A stretch of DNA of 64,000 bases from Ruegeria sp. PrR005 (GCF_010500245.1 NZ_JAAGOX010000056.1:62001-126000); one strand, 5' to 3'. Numbered from the stretch's first letter, positions 52,591 through 62,453 are shown. The notes: generated by a model not told the origin, from the sequence alone. Translations and numbers: made by a program.

Positions 52591-53049
52591 TTGCATCTGG
52601 ATGACCGGGATCGCCGCATTCTGACCCTGTTGCAACAGGACAGCCGAATCTCGAATTCCGACCTTGCCGAAGCGGTCGGCATGTCAGCCTCGGCGCTTTG
52701 GCGCAGGGTTCGCGCATTGGAAGATACGGGGGTGATCGAACGTTATGGCGCGGTGGTGAACACGGCCGAAATGGGGTTGACCTTTGAGGCGATTGTTCAC
52801 GTTCACCTGACCCGTCACGACCCGGACCGCATCGTAGAGTTCATCCGCGCGATAGACACCTGTCCAGAGGTACAGGATTGTTATGCCACGACGGGGCAGG
52901 CCGACTATCACCTGCGGGTCCTGTGCCGTGATCTTGCGGCCTATAACGTGTTTCTCGAAGGGTTTCTGTTCCGGTTGTCTGCGGTGGCGAGCGCGCAGAC
53001 GAATGTCGTCTTGAGGACCGTCAAACGGAACCGGCCGGTCGCCGTCTGA
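52591..53049 (+). CDS. Lrp/AsnC-family transcriptional regulator
   Basis: 152 residues, TTG start (LHLDDRDRRILTLLQQD). The N-terminal HTH (ISNSDLAEAVGMSASALWRRVRALE, about 20-44) and the C-terminal RAM effector domain (about 65-145) are complete. Located 139 bp from, and divergent to, the indolepyruvate oxidoreductase gene, as with other Lrp-type activators of aromatic amino-acid catabolism. Effector probably an aromatic amino acid; inferred. Confidence 0.9.
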   Translation: MHLDDRDRRILTLLQQDSRISNSDLAEAVGMSASALWRRVRALEDTGVIERYGAVVNTAEMGLTFEAIVHVHLTRHDPDRIVEFIRAIDTCPEVQDCYATTGQADYHLRVLCRDLAAYNVFLEGFLFRLSAVASAQTNVVLRTVKRNRPVAV

Positions 53050-53081
53050 AACGTTTATCGTTTCTAATCTCACAACAGATT

Positions 53082-53109
53082 TTGGAATCCGAATGAATTG
53101 AGGTACTAT
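53082..53109 (+). promoter_or_regulatory. possible sigma-70 promoter for the LysM/FecR-PKD-cyclase genes
   Basis: TTGGAA (53082-53087), 16-bp spacer, TACTAT (53104-53109), in an AT-rich 181-bp gap upstream of the LysM/FecR gene. Hexamers are 4/6 matches; seen only by eye. Confidence 0.35.
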
Positions 53110-53230
53110 AGACGTATATTTTTTGAAAACTTTGAGCAGGGGTCGATTTTTGCTTGAGTGACGAGGGGGTCCGATCCGAGCATAGTTAACGACGCCTGAA
53201 CAAAAGGCTCCGCGAGGGGGCGGACAAGGA

Positions 53231-55576
53231 ATGGCACAGACCCGATTATCGGCGCGTCTCACAGTGGGAATGCGGCGGATTATCATCGGTATTGTTTTGA
53301 TGATGCCAACGGCCGTGGTTTCGGCAACTCAGACCGATGCGCTCGACGCACCGATGGAAATCGTGACTTTTGGTCCCGATGACACCATTCGTGGCGTGGT
53401 CGAAAAATATCTGCGCGATCCGGACCTTTGGCCGACCATTCTGGCCCTGAACGGCATTGCGTCGCCCGCCGACCTGCGCCCGGGCGCCAAGTTGCAGCTG
53501 CCGGTGCGCCAGGTGTTCGCGGCGGACGAAGCGCTTTTGGGGTCGCTTCAGGCGATTCAAAAGGCAAACTCCGAAGGCGCACGCATTTTTGCCCCCGTCG
53601 AGATCGGCGAGGCGATCCGCAACCGGGATGAGGCGGTGCAGCAGCGCGAGGTCGGCGAATGGCGCCAGGTCGTCAGCTTTGCCGACGTTGCCACAGTCAT
53701 TGCCCTGGAGGCGCTGGATATTTCCATCGCCCAACGGGATCGCTCGGCCGAAGCGGTCGTGTCGGATGTTCAGGGTGATGTCGAAGGGCGTGCGCCGATC
53801 GAACCAAGCTGGTCGGATCGTGAACTGAACGACGTGCTGGTCGAATTCGAGCGGGTCAGAACCCTGTCGTCGAGCACGACGCAGATCACGTTTCGCGACC
53901 TGAGCCGTCTGCGTCTGAACCCGAATTCCAACGCCACGATCCAGCGGATGCGTTCCGATCCCCTGACCGGGGGCGAGGTGACCAAGGTGTCGCTGGCAGA
54001 GGGCGATTTCTATGCGCTCCTGAACCAGCTGTCCGAAAAGACCACATTCGAAATCGAGGTTCCGGGGATCGCGACCAAGACGAACTCGGCCGATTTCTGG
54101 ATCAAGAACGACCAGTCGGGGGCGCGGTTCGTGAACTACGATCAACCCGGGCTGGAGATCGAGGAGAACGGACGCAAGATCGACGTCGGTCAGGGAGAGG
54201 GTGTGGTGATCACCGGGGCGGGCGCGCAGCGGGCAACAGTGCTCAACAGCCCGCGGCTAAGCACGCCGGACCTGGGGGCGATCCTCTACACCCGAACCGC
54301 CGATCTGGACTGGGACAGTTTTGATGGGGCCGAGGCCTATTGGCTTGAGATCGCCGCCGATCCCGGTTTCAACCAGATGCAGGTGTCCGAATGGGGCATT
54401 CGCGATACCGCGTTTCAGGTCGAGCTTGCGCCTGCCCGGTACCATTGGCGCGTTGCGGCCCTGGATCGGCTGGGGTTGCCGGGGGCCTGGAGCACGCCGC
54501 GCGATTTCACCGTGCGTCTGGACGATACACCGCCTTTCCTTACGCTGCTGTCACCCGCGCCCGATGCAATGGTGACGGAACCCAAGATCGAGGTTCTTGG
54601 TGCGACCGAGCTTGATGCTGCGCTGATCCTGAACGGAAAGCCGTTGCAACAGGCGGCGGATGGCAGCTTTGTCCTCCAGGTATCGCTGGTACCGGGGCGC
54701 AATACGCTGAGCGTCTTTGCGACCGATCCGGCAGGGAACACCAGCACCCGTAGCCAGACCGTGATCTATCGGCCGGCCGCATCCGTCGAAATCACTCTGG
54801 CCGAGGATATCCCCCGGGTCGGCGCGGCGCTGGCGACGCGGTCGGATCAGCTGTCGGTCAATGCGCGCACGACAGCCGAACCGGGGGCGCCGGTCGCGGT
54901 ACGCGACGCCGAGAGCAACGAGATTCTGCGGACCGGTGTCGAACCCGGAGGGCGGATCAGCTTTACCGTTCCGGTCGGGGCGCAGGAGACAGCCTTTCGT
55001 ATCGAGATTCTGGCACCGGATGGCTCGGTCGAGGGCTCGACCGAGTTCGCGGCGCTGCGCGACCAGGTGCCGCCAGAGCTTGCCCTGGACGTTCCACCAC
55101 CGCGTGCAACGGCCGAAACGCTGATGGATCTGACCGGCGACGCCGGGGATGCGCAGTCGCTGACCTTCAACGGTACCGCCGTGCCCCTCACCGAGGGCCG
55201 GTTTGATCTGTCGGTCACGCTGACTCCTGGGGTAAACGCGTTCGAACTGGTTGCGGCCGATGCCGTGGGCAACGTTACGGTCCGGCGGCTCGAGACGCTT
55301 CTGGACATCGAGCCGCCGGTGATCCTGGAGGTTGCCGTCACCCGGCCGCAGGGCGAGGACGGACCGATCACAATCGAAGCTCGGGCCGAGGATGCGTCAG
55401 GCTTGCGTCAGGCCGCGCCTTTCGTGCTGCGGGTCGATGCGGACGAGATCGAAGGGTTCTTGAGATGCGACGCGGCGACCGGTGTCTGCCGGACATCCCT
55501 GCCGCCTCAGGCAGGTGAGTTGGACCTGATCGAACTGATGATCGAAGACTACGCTGGCAACGCCGCGTTTCAATGA
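53231..55576 (+). CDS. exported LysM / FecR / Ig-like domain protein
   Basis: 781 residues; ATG 53231 has AAGGA close by, and an ATG 13 codons in would give a cleaner signal (MRRIIIGIVLMMPTAVVSA). After the signal, about residues 45-95 form a LysM-type peptidoglycan-binding unit (DDTIRGVVEKYLRDPDLW), about 185-340 a FecR domain (TQITFRDLSRLRLNPNSN and KVSLAEGDFYALL), then a fibronectin/Ig-like set (about 345-775) including APARYHWRVAALDRLG and several PxGxNxF-type beta-sandwiches. No cytoplasmic part is predicted, unlike classic FecR. Followed by a giant PKD protein and an adenylate cyclase in the same direction. Confidence 0.82.
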   Translation: MAQTRLSARLTVGMRRIIIGIVLMMPTAVVSATQTDALDAPMEIVTFGPDDTIRGVVEKYLRDPDLWPTILALNGIASPADLRPGAKLQLPVRQVFAADEALLGSLQAIQKANSEGARIFAPVEIGEAIRNRDEAVQQREVGEWRQVVSFADVATVIALEALDISIAQRDRSAEAVVSDVQGDVEGRAPIEPSWSDRELNDVLVEFERVRTLSSSTTQITFRDLSRLRLNPNSNATIQRMRSDPLTGGEVTKVSLAEGDFYALLNQLSEKTTFEIEVPGIATKTNSADFWIKNDQSGARFVNYDQPGLEIEENGRKIDVGQGEGVVITGAGAQRATVLNSPRLSTPDLGAILYTRTADLDWDSFDGAEAYWLEIAADPGFNQMQVSEWGIRDTAFQVELAPARYHWRVAALDRLGLPGAWSTPRDFTVRLDDTPPFLTLLSPAPDAMVTEPKIEVLGATELDAALILNGKPLQQAADGSFVLQVSLVPGRNTLSVFATDPAGNTSTRSQTVIYRPAASVEITLAEDIPRVGAALATRSDQLSVNARTTAEPGAPVAVRDAESNEILRTGVEPGGRISFTVPVGAQETAFRIEILAPDGSVEGSTEFAALRDQVPPELALDVPPPRATAETLMDLTGDAGDAQSLTFNGTAVPLTEGRFDLSVTLTPGVNAFELVAADAVGNVTVRRLETLLDIEPPVILEVAVTRPQGEDGPITIEARAEDASGLRQAAPFVLRVDADEIEGFLRCDAATGVCRTSLPPQAGELDLIELMIEDYAGNAAFQ

Positions 55577-55623
55577 AATACGGCCGGTTTGGGGGCGCCG
55601 GATCGGCTATGGAGGGAAGGAAC

Positions 55624-58600
55624 ATGGGAGTGGTACGGAACGGAGCAGCGGTGACGCTGGCAGTTGTCTTGTCGGCCATTTCAACGAGCGTTCCCGCGCA
55701 GGTTGAGACCACCGAGGGGCTGCTTGTGGTCTATGGCCCCCAGGCCCCAAGCCGGGAGGGGGACACCGATCGCCGCGAGCAGGTGTTCTTTTCCTTGCCT
55801 GCGGGGCTGAAGGACCGGGTCTACGTTCGGGTCTTCGATCCCGAGACCGGCGGATCGGGCGATTTCACCTATGGTGGCGCGGGCGACTCGGAAACCACGT
55901 TTCGCCTGTTTGGAGGCGAGGGCGCCTTTAGCCGCGCCGACCGCCCGGAACCCATCAGCGACGGCGCGCGCGAACCGCGCCTGATCCCTTATGACCCGGT
56001 GACGCAACCGGGAACGATCATCCGCGAGGAGACCTGGGGCAGCGACAAGTCCACCGATGGCCGCTGGGTTTCGCTGGCGGCGGTTCGGGCCAATCAGGGC
56101 GAGGTCGTCGGCGACCGCGCCTATTTCCGGATCGACGTGCAGGGCAGCCGGGGTAACGACGGCAATAGCTTCTCCCTTGGGGTCAGCCTGGCCCGGGATC
56201 GGGACCGGGCGCCCGAGGGGCTGGAGATGTTCTCGTATCGCCCGACCGTCCGGTGGTCGGCTGGCAGCCCGGCCACACAGGTCTGGTTCCAGGCCCCGGC
56301 GCCGGGGGCATTGACAGTGCAGACATTCGACGGCGCCAATGGCGAGCTGGCGCTTGTGACCGACTATCGCGATCTGCCCTTGCGCATATCGGGACAGGAT
56401 TTCTGGACCTCGGACGAGGTGGAGACCGATGAAACCAACCTGGCTGTCAGCCTGCTGGGCGGGTTCGAGACGCCAAACGACGTGACCCTGGCCGTTTTCG
56501 ACGCCGAAGGCCGGCCTTTGCCGCTGTCGATGCCGCCGACACGCGCTCCGGAACCGCCACGTCCGACCGCGGTCGGAACCGGCCAGCCGCTGGCCGATTG
56601 CCGCTCGGTCGCTTTCGACGCCAGCGCCTCGACCGGGCTCACTCCGCTTGCCTATCTGTGGGACTTTGGCGACGGTAACCGCTCGACCGAACCGGTGATC
56701 GCGCATCGCTATGCCAATCCGGGGCGTTACGTGGCGCGGCTGAGCCTGTTGGAGCCGGGCAACCGGCCCGGGCGCGGCGACCGGATCGAGGTGCCGGTTC
56801 ATGTGCGCAACGCCCCCGCAGCGGTTCCCGGCAGCGATATCGTGGTTGCGCCGGGACAGGTGGTGGAGTTCGACGGATCTGCCTCGCAACCCTCGGACAG
56901 CCCGATCACCGCGTTCCGCTGGACCTTTGGGGATGGCGGCGTGGCACAGGGGCCGCGCGCGCAGCATGTGTATGCGCAACCGGGCCAGTATCGCGCGGTT
57001 TTGCGGGTTCAGGACGAGGCGCAGCATCCCTGCAACTTTGGCACTGCCGTGCGTCGGGTTGTGGTCAACTTCCCCCCGGTCGCCGAGGCGGGCACGGATC
57101 AGACCGCGATCATCGGCCAGTCGGTGACCCTGTCGGGTGCGGCCAGCTATGACGTGGATGGCGCCATCGTGAATTATCGCTGGAGCATGGGGGACGGCAC
57201 CGTGCTGGAGGGCGAAACGGTCACCCACCGCTACACCAGTTCGGGCAGCTATCAGGTTCTGCTGACGGTGACCGATGACAGCGGGGTGATCAACAAGATC
57301 GCCACCGATGGCATGCGGGTCGAGGTCAACGCCCCGCCCGAGCCGAGTTTCTCGATCCCCTCCCGTCCGGTGTCGGTGTCCGAGGTCGCGGTACTTGACG
57401 CCTCCGCCTCGATCGACGCGGACGGTCAGATCCTCAGCTATATCTGGGACTTTGGCGATGGGGCGATGGGCGAAGGTCCCATCGCCAGCTATGCCTGGAC
57501 CCGGTCGGGCGAGTTTTCCGTCACGCTGACGGTCGAGGATGACAGCGGCACCGCCTCGGCGCTGCAATCGGTCACCCGGATCGTGCGGGTCGACGCCGCC
57601 CCGGTCGCGGATGCGGGGCCGGACCAGTACGTCACCGCAAGCGATGTGCGCTTCGACGGCGGCGGATCGGTCGATCCGGATGGCAAGGTGACGGAATGGC
57701 TGTGGGAGTTTGGCGATGGTGCGACGGCCAGCGGTCAGGGCGTGAGCCATGCCTATCTGCGACCGGGCCGGTACGAGGTCGCGCTTACAGTGCGGGACAA
57801 CAGCGGTGCGCCGCTGAATACACATCGCGACACGATGTGGTTGACCATCAACACAACACCCATCGCGGATGCGGGACCGACCCAGACGGTGGCGCCGGGC
57901 GAGGAGTTTGTTCTGTCCGGGCGCGCCTCTGTCGATCCCGATGGCGAGATTTCCGACTATGTCTGGAGCTTCCCGGATGGCCAGCAGAAGCCCGGTCAGC
58001 GGGTTGCGCATGTGTTCGACGCACCCGGTCTTTATCCTGTCCGCCTGACGGTGGCCGACAATTTTGTCGGCGGCCCGGCCCAGGACGAGGCCGAAGTCCT
58101 GATTACCGTCAACGAGGCCCCGGTGGCCGTTGCCGGGCGTGATCTGCTGGTCGCCCCGGGTGAAACGGTGGTGTTCGATGCCGGGCAGAGCTTTGACCCC
58201 GACGGGCGGTTGACCTCGTTCCGGTGGGAGTTCGAAGACCTCGGCGCACCGCTGGAGGCCAGGATGGTCGAGCGTGCCTATGACTCGCCTGGTGTCTGGA
58301 GCGCCCAGTTGGTGGTTGCCGATGACAGCGGCGTGCTGAATTCCACGGCGACCGACGATCTGACGATCCGGGTGAACCATGCACCGGTCGCCGAGGCGGG
58401 ACAGCCTGTGGTCACGGATCAGCTGTATGTGACCTTTGACGGATCGGGGTCTAGCGATGGCGACGGCGATCCGCTGGTGCATCGCTGGGATTTTGGCGAT
58501 GGCTCGCCCCCGGTTCTGGGTGAAACCGTGACCCATGTTTATGCGCGTCCGGGGATTTTCCCCGTCACGCTCCGGGTCGATGATGGGACCGGCCTGTCCA

Positions 58601-60480
58601 ACGCCCGTTCGATCGATGCCACCACGGTCACCATCAAATCGCGTCCGCTGGCCGTGGCCGGTGGCAACCGCGAGGTCTGCTCGGGCGAGCCGATCCTGTT
58701 TGACGCGTCGGGCAGTTCCGATCCCGACGGCGGGTTGCTGGCCTATGAGTGGAGTTTCGGCGACGGGTCGGAATCCGACCTGATCAACCCGACCAAGACC
58801 TATGAGTTCCCGGGCGTTTATCCGGTGACGCTGAGAGTACGCAACGAGACAGGCACCGAATATGGCACCGCCGTCGATCGAATTGCCGCGCTGGTGCGCG
58901 AAGGTCCGATCGCCGATGCCGGACCGGACCGGACGGTTTGTTCCAACAGCCAGGTTCGGTTCGACGGGTCCGGCTCGACCGACGCGGATGGCGCGGTCAA
59001 CGCCTTTGCCTGGACCTTCGGCGATGGCGGCAACGGCAGCGGTGCGACACCGCAGCACGTATTCAAGACGCCGGGGACATATTCGGTCACTCTGACGATC
59101 ACCGGTGATGCACGTGGCGCATGTAGCCCCCTGGATACGGACACTGCGGAAATCACGGTGGTCGCTGCGCCGGAACTGAGCATTCTGGGCAAGGGTCGCG
59201 CCGCGGCCGGTATGCCCGCGACCTTCTCGGCCGGTCTCGACAAGCTGGGTGGCGCCGAAGCCACCGGATTTTCGTGGTCGACGTCGGATGGCGGCAGCTA
59301 TGAAGGCCGGGACATCTCGCATGTGTTTGCGGAGCCGGGAGATTATCTGGTGACGCTGCGGACCAGCCTGTCCGGCGGAACTGAGGCGTGCCGCGAATTG
59401 GAAGTTCAACGCAGGATCATCGTGAACGCGGCACCCGACCCCAAGATTCAGGCACCTGAACGGGTGTCGGTCGGACAATCCGTGCGCTTTGATGGGGGCG
59501 AGACAGCCGATAGCGACGGTGCGATCTCGGACTTCAGCTGGGATTTCGGCGATGGTGGCCGCGCACAGGGGGTGCAATCGGTTCACATCTTCGAAACCCC
59601 CGGAAGCTTTGACGTGACGCTGACGGTGACCGATGACGCAGGTGTTGGCAACAGCGTGCAGACAGCGGTTCACCGGGTTCTGGTTGCCCCATCCCCGGTT
59701 GCGGGACTTGAAGCGCGCGGCGCGGTCTGTCCCGGTGTCACCTTGCCTTGGGCGGTTGGGCCGGGGGCCGAGACGGCGGTCGCCTGGGCTTTTGGCGACG
59801 GCACGGTGATGGAGGGAGAAGAGGTTCAGCACGGGTTCGCGAAACCGGGCCTGATGCCGGTGCAGGTCACGCTCGACGACGGGCTCGGGCTGCCGGGCAG
59901 CCGCCGCGCCGAGGAAATCTATGTGCGGGTGAACGCGCAGCCGACAGCGCTGGCCGGGCCGGATCGGGTGGTGTGCCCGGGCGAGACCGTCTTGTTCGAT
60001 GCCGGTGGGTCCGGGGACTTGGACGGCGACCTGACCAAGTGGATCTGGAAGTTCTCGGATGGAGTCACGCTTGAAGGCGCGCGGGTTGAACGGGCCTTTG
60101 ACGGGGCTGCCGACCTAACCGTGGAGCTGAGCGTGCAGGACAACAGCGGTGCGCAGGGGTGTGACGTTGGGACCGACACCGCGCGGGTGCTGGTGAATGG
60201 CACACCGGTTGTGGACGCGGGGCCGGACCTGGAGGTGCCGGTTGGGGCGGCGCATGACGTGGTGCGGTTCGATGCAACCGGCGCAACCGACCCGGACGGG
60301 CACGGGCTGCGGCTGAGCTGGTCATTTGGTGATGGCGCCGAGGCGACCGGCGCCATTGCTCGCCACCGCTTTGCCAATCCCGGTACCTATACCGTGACCG
60401 TGCGGGCGCAGGACAGCACCGGGCTGGTTTGCGGCATAGGCCGCGACACGGCAACCATCACCGCCGTGCCGCGAGAGTGA
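55624..60480 (+). CDS. giant exported PKD-repeat protein
   Basis: About 1618 residues from ATG 55624, which follows GGAGGGAAGGAAC and starts a signal peptide (MGVVRNGAAVTLAVVLSAIS, cleavage after PAQ). An ATG 17 codons earlier overlaps the previous gene's stop (ATGA) but has no ribosome site. The first 310 residues form an unassigned beta-rich domain. The rest is about fifteen PKD domains of 85-90 residues, recognised by W-x-F-G-D-G repeats (YLWDFGDG, FRWTFGDG, YIWDFGDG and so on), four of them degenerate (SFPDG, EFEDL, STSDG, KFSDG). No anchor is seen at the C terminus. Probably a long periplasmic or surface rod that binds protein or polysaccharide. Confidence 0.9.
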   Translation: MGVVRNGAAVTLAVVLSAISTSVPAQVETTEGLLVVYGPQAPSREGDTDRREQVFFSLPAGLKDRVYVRVFDPETGGSGDFTYGGAGDSETTFRLFGGEGAFSRADRPEPISDGAREPRLIPYDPVTQPGTIIREETWGSDKSTDGRWVSLAAVRANQGEVVGDRAYFRIDVQGSRGNDGNSFSLGVSLARDRDRAPEGLEMFSYRPTVRWSAGSPATQVWFQAPAPGALTVQTFDGANGELALVTDYRDLPLRISGQDFWTSDEVETDETNLAVSLLGGFETPNDVTLAVFDAEGRPLPLSMPPTRAPEPPRPTAVGTGQPLADCRSVAFDASASTGLTPLAYLWDFGDGNRSTEPVIAHRYANPGRYVARLSLLEPGNRPGRGDRIEVPVHVRNAPAAVPGSDIVVAPGQVVEFDGSASQPSDSPITAFRWTFGDGGVAQGPRAQHVYAQPGQYRAVLRVQDEAQHPCNFGTAVRRVVVNFPPVAEAGTDQTAIIGQSVTLSGAASYDVDGAIVNYRWSMGDGTVLEGETVTHRYTSSGSYQVLLTVTDDSGVINKIATDGMRVEVNAPPEPSFSIPSRPVSVSEVAVLDASASIDADGQILSYIWDFGDGAMGEGPIASYAWTRSGEFSVTLTVEDDSGTASALQSVTRIVRVDAAPVADAGPDQYVTASDVRFDGGGSVDPDGKVTEWLWEFGDGATASGQGVSHAYLRPGRYEVALTVRDNSGAPLNTHRDTMWLTINTTPIADAGPTQTVAPGEEFVLSGRASVDPDGEISDYVWSFPDGQQKPGQRVAHVFDAPGLYPVRLTVADNFVGGPAQDEAEVLITVNEAPVAVAGRDLLVAPGETVVFDAGQSFDPDGRLTSFRWEFEDLGAPLEARMVERAYDSPGVWSAQLVVADDSGVLNSTATDDLTIRVNHAPVAEAGQPVVTDQLYVTFDGSGSSDGDGDPLVHRWDFGDGSPPVLGETVTHVYARPGIFPVTLRVDDGTGLSNARSIDATTVTIKSRPLAVAGGNREVCSGEPILFDASGSSDPDGGLLAYEWSFGDGSESDLINPTKTYEFPGVYPVTLRVRNETGTEYGTAVDRIAALVREGPIADAGPDRTVCSNSQVRFDGSGSTDADGAVNAFAWTFGDGGNGSGATPQHVFKTPGTYSVTLTITGDARGACSPLDTDTAEITVVAAPELSILGKGRAAAGMPATFSAGLDKLGGAEATGFSWSTSDGGSYEGRDISHVFAEPGDYLVTLRTSLSGGTEACRELEVQRRIIVNAAPDPKIQAPERVSVGQSVRFDGGETADSDGAISDFSWDFGDGGRAQGVQSVHIFETPGSFDVTLTVTDDAGVGNSVQTAVHRVLVAPSPVAGLEARGAVCPGVTLPWAVGPGAETAVAWAFGDGTVMEGEEVQHGFAKPGLMPVQVTLDDGLGLPGSRRAEEIYVRVNAQPTALAGPDRVVCPGETVLFDAGGSGDLDGDLTKWIWKFSDGVTLEGARVERAFDGAADLTVELSVQDNSGAQGCDVGTDTARVLVNGTPVVDAGPDLEVPVGAAHDVVRFDATGATDPDGHGLRLSWSFGDGAEATGAIARHRFANPGTYTVTVRAQDSTGLVCGIGRDTATITAVPRE

Positions 60481-60482
60481 GC

Positions 60483-60517
60483 GCGGTGCGCCCCGGAAAA
60501 CGTCCGGGGCGTACCGC
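60483..60517 (+). terminator. long hairpin between PKD and cyclase genes
   Basis: 15-bp near-perfect stem (GCGGTGCGCCCCGGA / TCCGGGGCGTACCGC) with a 5-nt loop directly after the PKD stop. No T-run; likely an mRNA-end stabiliser or attenuator limiting cyclase expression. Confidence 0.55.
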
Positions 60518-60566
60518 TGCCTGATTTGGCGCGACTGTTAACAGGTATTGCGATAGGCTGCGCAAA

Positions 60567-62324
60567 ATGAGATTCCCGCTGCGCCTGAAATTCTTTGTGT
60601 TTGCAGTCCTGCTGGCCGTGGGTCCGCTGGCCTTGGTGGGGCAGAACCTCACCCAACTCAGCCGCGATGAACTCAAAAGCGCCGCCAACGAGGATTTGAC
60701 AACGGTCGCGGCCGAGTTGCGCGGAACCTTCGACAATACGTTTCAGGGCCGGTGGTTGACGCCGCTGATGGTGATCCGCAACGCGGTCGACAGTGCTGAA
60801 CTGGGCGTGCCGCAGAAGATTTCGCTGCTGACGCTGGGTTTGCAGGAACTCGGCCAGGTGGCGGCCCTGCAATTGTCGGTCGAAGGGTCCGACCTGCCGA
60901 TCATGGTAACCAATGAGGGGTTTGCGAACAAACTGGTGGTGGCCGGGCTGGACCCGGTACAGGTGCTGGCCACGCCACCCGATCTGATCAAGGCGATCGC
61001 TGAGACCGGGCAATTCGGCCGCCCGGTCATCTCGCGACTGGAGGCCACAGGTGATTGGATGGCCACCCTGGCTCTGCCGCTCAACAGCAAGATCGCTGGC
61101 CGTCAGGTCACGATGGCCGCCAAGATCGACCTGTCTCTGCTGTCTGAGACCGTTCAAAGACATCCCTTCGCACAGCGCGGCGAGATCACGGTGGTGGATC
61201 AGGCCGGGCGCAGGGTTCTGACCGATACGCCTGAGCTTTTGATCCAGCGCGGGATCGTTGCTTCGACCCTTCCGCTGATCGTCGCCGGGGCACGGGCGGA
61301 TGCGCTGGAACCCTATGTGCGTCCTGATGGAACCGCGATGCTGGGGGCCTATGCCTTTCCCGACTGGTTCCCCTGGGCCGTGATCACCGAACTGAGCGAA
61401 GACAATGCCTATGCTGTCGTCAATGCGATTACCCGCCAGATCCTGATGGTGGGCCTGATCGGTTTCGCGGCCGCGACCGCTGGTGCGCTGATCTTTGCCC
61501 GTCGGCTGAGCCGGCCGATCCTGCGGATCGGGCAGGTGGCACAAAAGGTCGGCGAAGGCGATTTCGGCGCCCGGGTCGAGGATGTGCGGTCGCGCGACGA
61601 GATCGGGGACCTTGCCCAGCGGTTCAACCGGATGATCGCACATCTGGGCGAACGGGTCGAATTGATGAAGTTCGTCTCTCACAGCACCATGTCAGCCATC
61701 CAGAGCGCCGAGCGGACAGGCATGGAGCGTGGCGGTCGCCGCCGTCGCGTATCGGTGATCTTTACCGATATCCGGGGCTATACCGAATTCTCCGAGCGGG
61801 TGCCGCCAGAGACGGTGATCGAAGTGTTGAACAGCTATTTCGATGTGCAGACCGAGCTTGTCGAACGTTTCAAGGGCGATGTCGACAAGTTCGTGGGAGA
61901 TGCCCTGGTCGCCGTGTTCGAAGGCGAGGGGATGGAAGGTCGCGCGGTGGAATGCTCGGTCGGTATCGCCGAAGCCATGGTGCAGTTGCTGGAACAGCAT
62001 CCCGAACACGGTTTGCATGTGGGGATCGGGGTCGCCTCGGGCGAGGTCGTCATGGGGGCGATGGGCGCCCGAGACCGGATGGATTTCACGGTGCTGGGGT
62101 CGACGGTCAACCTGTCGGCACGGCTGTGTTCCAAGGCGGCGCCGGATCAGGTGCTGGTCGATCGCGAAACCCGGGACGCCGCCGGGCTGGACGGTTTTGT
62201 CTATGATCCGCTGGAGCCGATTGCACTGAAAGGCTATGCCGCCCCTGTGCCGGCCTTTGCCGCGCGGCGGATTGCGGTTCTGGCTGAGGCGACTGCAAAC
62301 CCAACGCCCGCCCAAATCGACTGA
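60567..62324 (+). CDS. membrane class III adenylate cyclase with periplasmic sensor and HAMP
   Basis: 585 residues. One span near the N terminus (RFPLRLKFFVFAVLLAVGP), a periplasmic sensor of about 255 residues, a second span (about 290-310), HAMP (about 310-360) and a class III cyclase domain from about 393. Metal aspartates are D401 (FTDIRGY) and D445 (FVGD); the adenine-specifying K441 and D506 and the transition-state N515 and R519 are all present, so it should make cAMP from ATP. The gene lies 86 bp after the PKD gene, separated only by a hairpin. The extracytoplasmic sensor has no family I can name. Sensing coupled to the LysM/FecR and PKD proteins is an inference from order. Confidence 0.9.
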   Translation: MRFPLRLKFFVFAVLLAVGPLALVGQNLTQLSRDELKSAANEDLTTVAAELRGTFDNTFQGRWLTPLMVIRNAVDSAELGVPQKISLLTLGLQELGQVAALQLSVEGSDLPIMVTNEGFANKLVVAGLDPVQVLATPPDLIKAIAETGQFGRPVISRLEATGDWMATLALPLNSKIAGRQVTMAAKIDLSLLSETVQRHPFAQRGEITVVDQAGRRVLTDTPELLIQRGIVASTLPLIVAGARADALEPYVRPDGTAMLGAYAFPDWFPWAVITELSEDNAYAVVNAITRQILMVGLIGFAAATAGALIFARRLSRPILRIGQVAQKVGEGDFGARVEDVRSRDEIGDLAQRFNRMIAHLGERVELMKFVSHSTMSAIQSAERTGMERGGRRRRVSVIFTDIRGYTEFSERVPPETVIEVLNSYFDVQTELVERFKGDVDKFVGDALVAVFEGEGMEGRAVECSVGIAEAMVQLLEQHPEHGLHVGIGVASGEVVMGAMGARDRMDFTVLGSTVNLSARLCSKAAPDQVLVDRETRDAAGLDGFVYDPLEPIALKGYAAPVPAFAARRIAVLAEATANPTPAQID

Positions 62325-62453
62325 AGACTTTCTTGAGGTGCAGTGTGGCGCGAGGGCAGGTTGAACCCGAGCGGGTTACATTCCACGGTTGCCCGGTCGT
62401 TGGGCGCTGAACTATCCGGATGCCGGTTGAGCGATCCAATTCATGGCGCAGGG

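Noticed and set aside
55573-55623. Earlier ATG of the PKD gene overlapping the previous stop
   Set aside because: No ribosome site; the ATG at 55624 has a strong one and begins the signal peptide.
55681-59832. 1383-codon open frame on the minus strand inside the PKD gene
   Set aside because: High GC and biased codon use of a repeat gene keep the complementary frame open. It has no ribosome site or recognisable domain, while the plus-strand frame has fifteen PKD motifs.
56600-60400. Regular repeats possibly CRISPR or tandem DNA repeat
   Set aside because: The periodicity of about 260 bp is protein-level (PKD domains); DNA repeats are degenerate and lie in frame.
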